DNA of 8,658 bases. Source: Bacteroidales bacterium UBA5515. GTDB taxonomy: Bacteria; Bacteroidota; Bacteroidia; Bacteroidales; P3. Position numbers and translations under genes: made by a program. The stretch lies in contig DIOL01000023.1 in NCBI GenBank assembly GCA_002423895.1, forward strand, positions 1 to 8,658, given 5' to 3'. Below are positions 7,586 through 8,658 of the stretch, piece after piece. Below the pieces are notes generated by a model. That model saw nothing but the letters and a program-made list of their open reading frames with translations. It ran no database searches and was not told the origin of the DNA. The number at the start of each line of letters is the position of its first letter. Position 1 is the first letter of the stretch.

Positions 7586-8658
7586 TTATCTTACTATAAC
7601 TAATTTGATGGTTTTTCGCTCTGATGGACTTTCTACTTGTATAAAGTAGACTCCCATTGTGTCGATTGTGTCTTCTATCTTTGTAGAGTGTCCTGCTTCA
7701 GGTTTTGTGTATCTGCGGATTTCTTTACCCATATTGTCAGTGATTCTTATGGTTAAGGATTCGGGATTGGTTTGTTTTACTATCAGTGTAAATAGTCCTG
7801 TGGATGGGTTGGGATGAAGGGCGAGGGTTAATCTTTCTTGGTTACTTGAGTTAGCATCTTCTTCTTCTGATGTGGTTGCCTTGCTTATAAGGTCTCTGCT
7901 TAAGCTGTCTGAGTGAATGGCTATACTGAAGTAATCGCTGCCACTTTGGTCGGTATCCCACTGAAGGTTGTGAAAATATACTTTCTCTGCGTCTACACTG
8001 TCTGGATAATGGATATCACTGGTGTATGGGTCTAAGCCTGTGGCAGTATGTCTATCTATAAATAAGGTTATTCCATGGGGATATGCATTGGTTGGATAGG
8101 TATAGGTTAGGGTTGTTTGTAATGGGGTGTGATTGGTTGTTCCATATGTGGGTTTTATTTTCCATTGTCTTAAGATTTGGTAGTATTCTATAGTGTCTAT
8201 TATTATAGGAAGTGATGGGACTACGTCCATGTCATTATGTCCCCATATTAGATAAGTGCCTTGGGTGTTTATTGGTCCTTGTGATTCTATTGTTAGGACA
8301 TCTTTATAAATATTGCTTTTTAATTGTTGTAAGGTGGTAGTGGTGTCTTTACCTATGCCTGCTATACCTTTGGAGTATAGGCTGTCTTGTGTTACATTCC
8401 ATATGGTGTCACCTGTGGAATTGAGATAGTCGCGTTTGAGGGTGGCTCCATATTTTAGGGCTAAATAGGTTTCCCATCTGCGTTCTTGCAATGGTGAGAG
8501 GGTGGTGTCAAAGTATATGAACTCGCCAAAGATTCCTTCAAAGAGATTAGTGTCTTCTTTCATAAGGTGTAAGGTGTCAATGGTTGGGTTGCTTGATGTG
8601 TCTACTGGATAATTAAAATGACTGATGTTGACTATAGGGCCTGTTTCTGTGGTGTCTC
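7586..8658 (-). CDS. T9SS type A sorting-domain surface protein with LamG-like end, 5' end beyond window
   Basis: The frame is open from the right edge to a TAA at 7586-7588, giving 356 visible residues. A Met at 8561-8563 is not the start: 31 codons upstream of it are open and continue the same fold. Visible residues about 30-75 look like the end of a LamG/concanavalin-like domain (GEFIYFDTTLSPLQERR, then YLALKYG). Residues about 80-160 carry YLNSTGDTIW, GIAGIGKD and YLIWGHND, a module frequent in Bacteroidota secreted proteins. A Thr-rich beta stretch and a Ser/Glu/Asn linker follow. The last 79 residues match a T9SS type A sorting domain: LHPNPSTGLF, a central ITDNMGKEI strand, then MGVYFIQVE and a basic, hydrophobic end, KLVIVR. 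Such domains direct proteins through the outer membrane, where they are cleaved and either anchored or released. Binding of a glycan or another surface is inferred from the LamG-like part only. The downstream lipoprotein gene starts 66 bases later on the same strand. Confidence 0.9.
   Translation of the reverse strand, partial: DTTETGPIVNISHFNYPVDTSSNPTIDTLHLMKEDTNLFEGIFGEFIYFDTTLSPLQERRWETYLALKYGATLKRDYLNSTGDTIWNVTQDSLYSKGIAGIGKDTTTTLQQLKSNIYKDVLTIESQGPINTQGTYLIWGHNDMDVVPSLPIIIDTIEYYQILRQWKIKPTYGTTNHTPLQTTLTYTYPTNAYPHGITLFIDRHTATGLDPYTSDIHYPDSVDAEKVYFHNLQWDTDQSGSDYFSIAIHSDSLSRDLISKATTSEEEDANSSNQERLTLALHPNPSTGLFTLIVKQTNPESLTIRITDNMGKEIRRYTKPEAGHSTKIEDTIDTMGVYFIQVESPSERKTIKLVIVR

Noticed and set aside
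7586..8563. A complete 325-residue protein starting at the ATG at 8561-8563
   Set aside because: The frame stays open to the right edge, and the residues upstream continue the LamG-like fold. A 325-residue protein would also lack the N-terminal signal that a T9SS substrate needs.
7650..8658. Frequent GTGTC strings on the plus strand, considered as an uptake-type or CRISPR-like repeat
   Set aside because: They are irregularly spaced and encode the common Asp-Thr dipeptides of the minus-strand protein. There are no regular spacers.
1..8658. RNA genes, insertion sequences, integrase or attachment sites, and a Tc A-component or immunity gene
   Set aside because: Nothing of the kind was seen. 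Almost every base belongs to the two minus-strand genes, and the only gap is 66 bases long.

Overview
The window is 8.7 kb of low-GC DNA from a member of the Bacteroidota. That assignment rests on a C-terminal type IX secretion (T9SS, type A) sorting domain in one gene, a Bacteroidota-style export-type lipoprotein signal in the other, the absence of Shine-Dalgarno sequences, and strong A+T bias. Genus cannot be read from the sequence. Both genes lie on the minus strand, both are cut by the window edges, and together they fill all but 66 bases.

Right side (7586-8658): the last 356 codons of a secreted, multidomain surface protein. It has the end of a LamG-like lectin fold, the 'YLALKYG ... GIAGIGKD' module common in Bacteroidota T9SS cargo, a beta-rich stretch and a T9SS sorting domain ending at the stop codon. 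Its start lies beyond the right edge.

Intergenic (7520-7585): 66 bases with a perfect 8-bp A+T-rich inverted repeat. I see no convincing promoter, so co-transcription of the two genes is plausible.

Left side and most of the window (1-7519): a single reading frame, open for 2506 codons and continuing past the left edge. It encodes a giant lipoprotein related to the B and C components of Tc insecticidal toxins and to Rhs proteins. In order it has a lipoprotein signal (Cys23), an unassigned N-terminal domain, a SpvB domain, FG-GAP/VCBS-type DxNGDG repeats in two clusters separated by about 670 residues of beta-sandwich-like sequence, a TcdB middle domain, and YD (Rhs) repeats. The Rhs core end and any C-terminal toxin or effector tip lie outside the window.

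Working model (inference): the two products are surface-displayed or secreted by different routes, T9SS for one and lipoprotein export for the other. The large protein would build a Tc/Rhs-type shell tethered to the cell surface. No tcA-like gene, immunity gene, RNA gene, mobile element or CRISPR array is visible. The architecture belongs to a known superfamily. The less ordinary aspects are the lipid anchor, the fusion of TcB-like and Rhs parts, the large insert, and an A+T composition that dips sharply in the middle of the gene.
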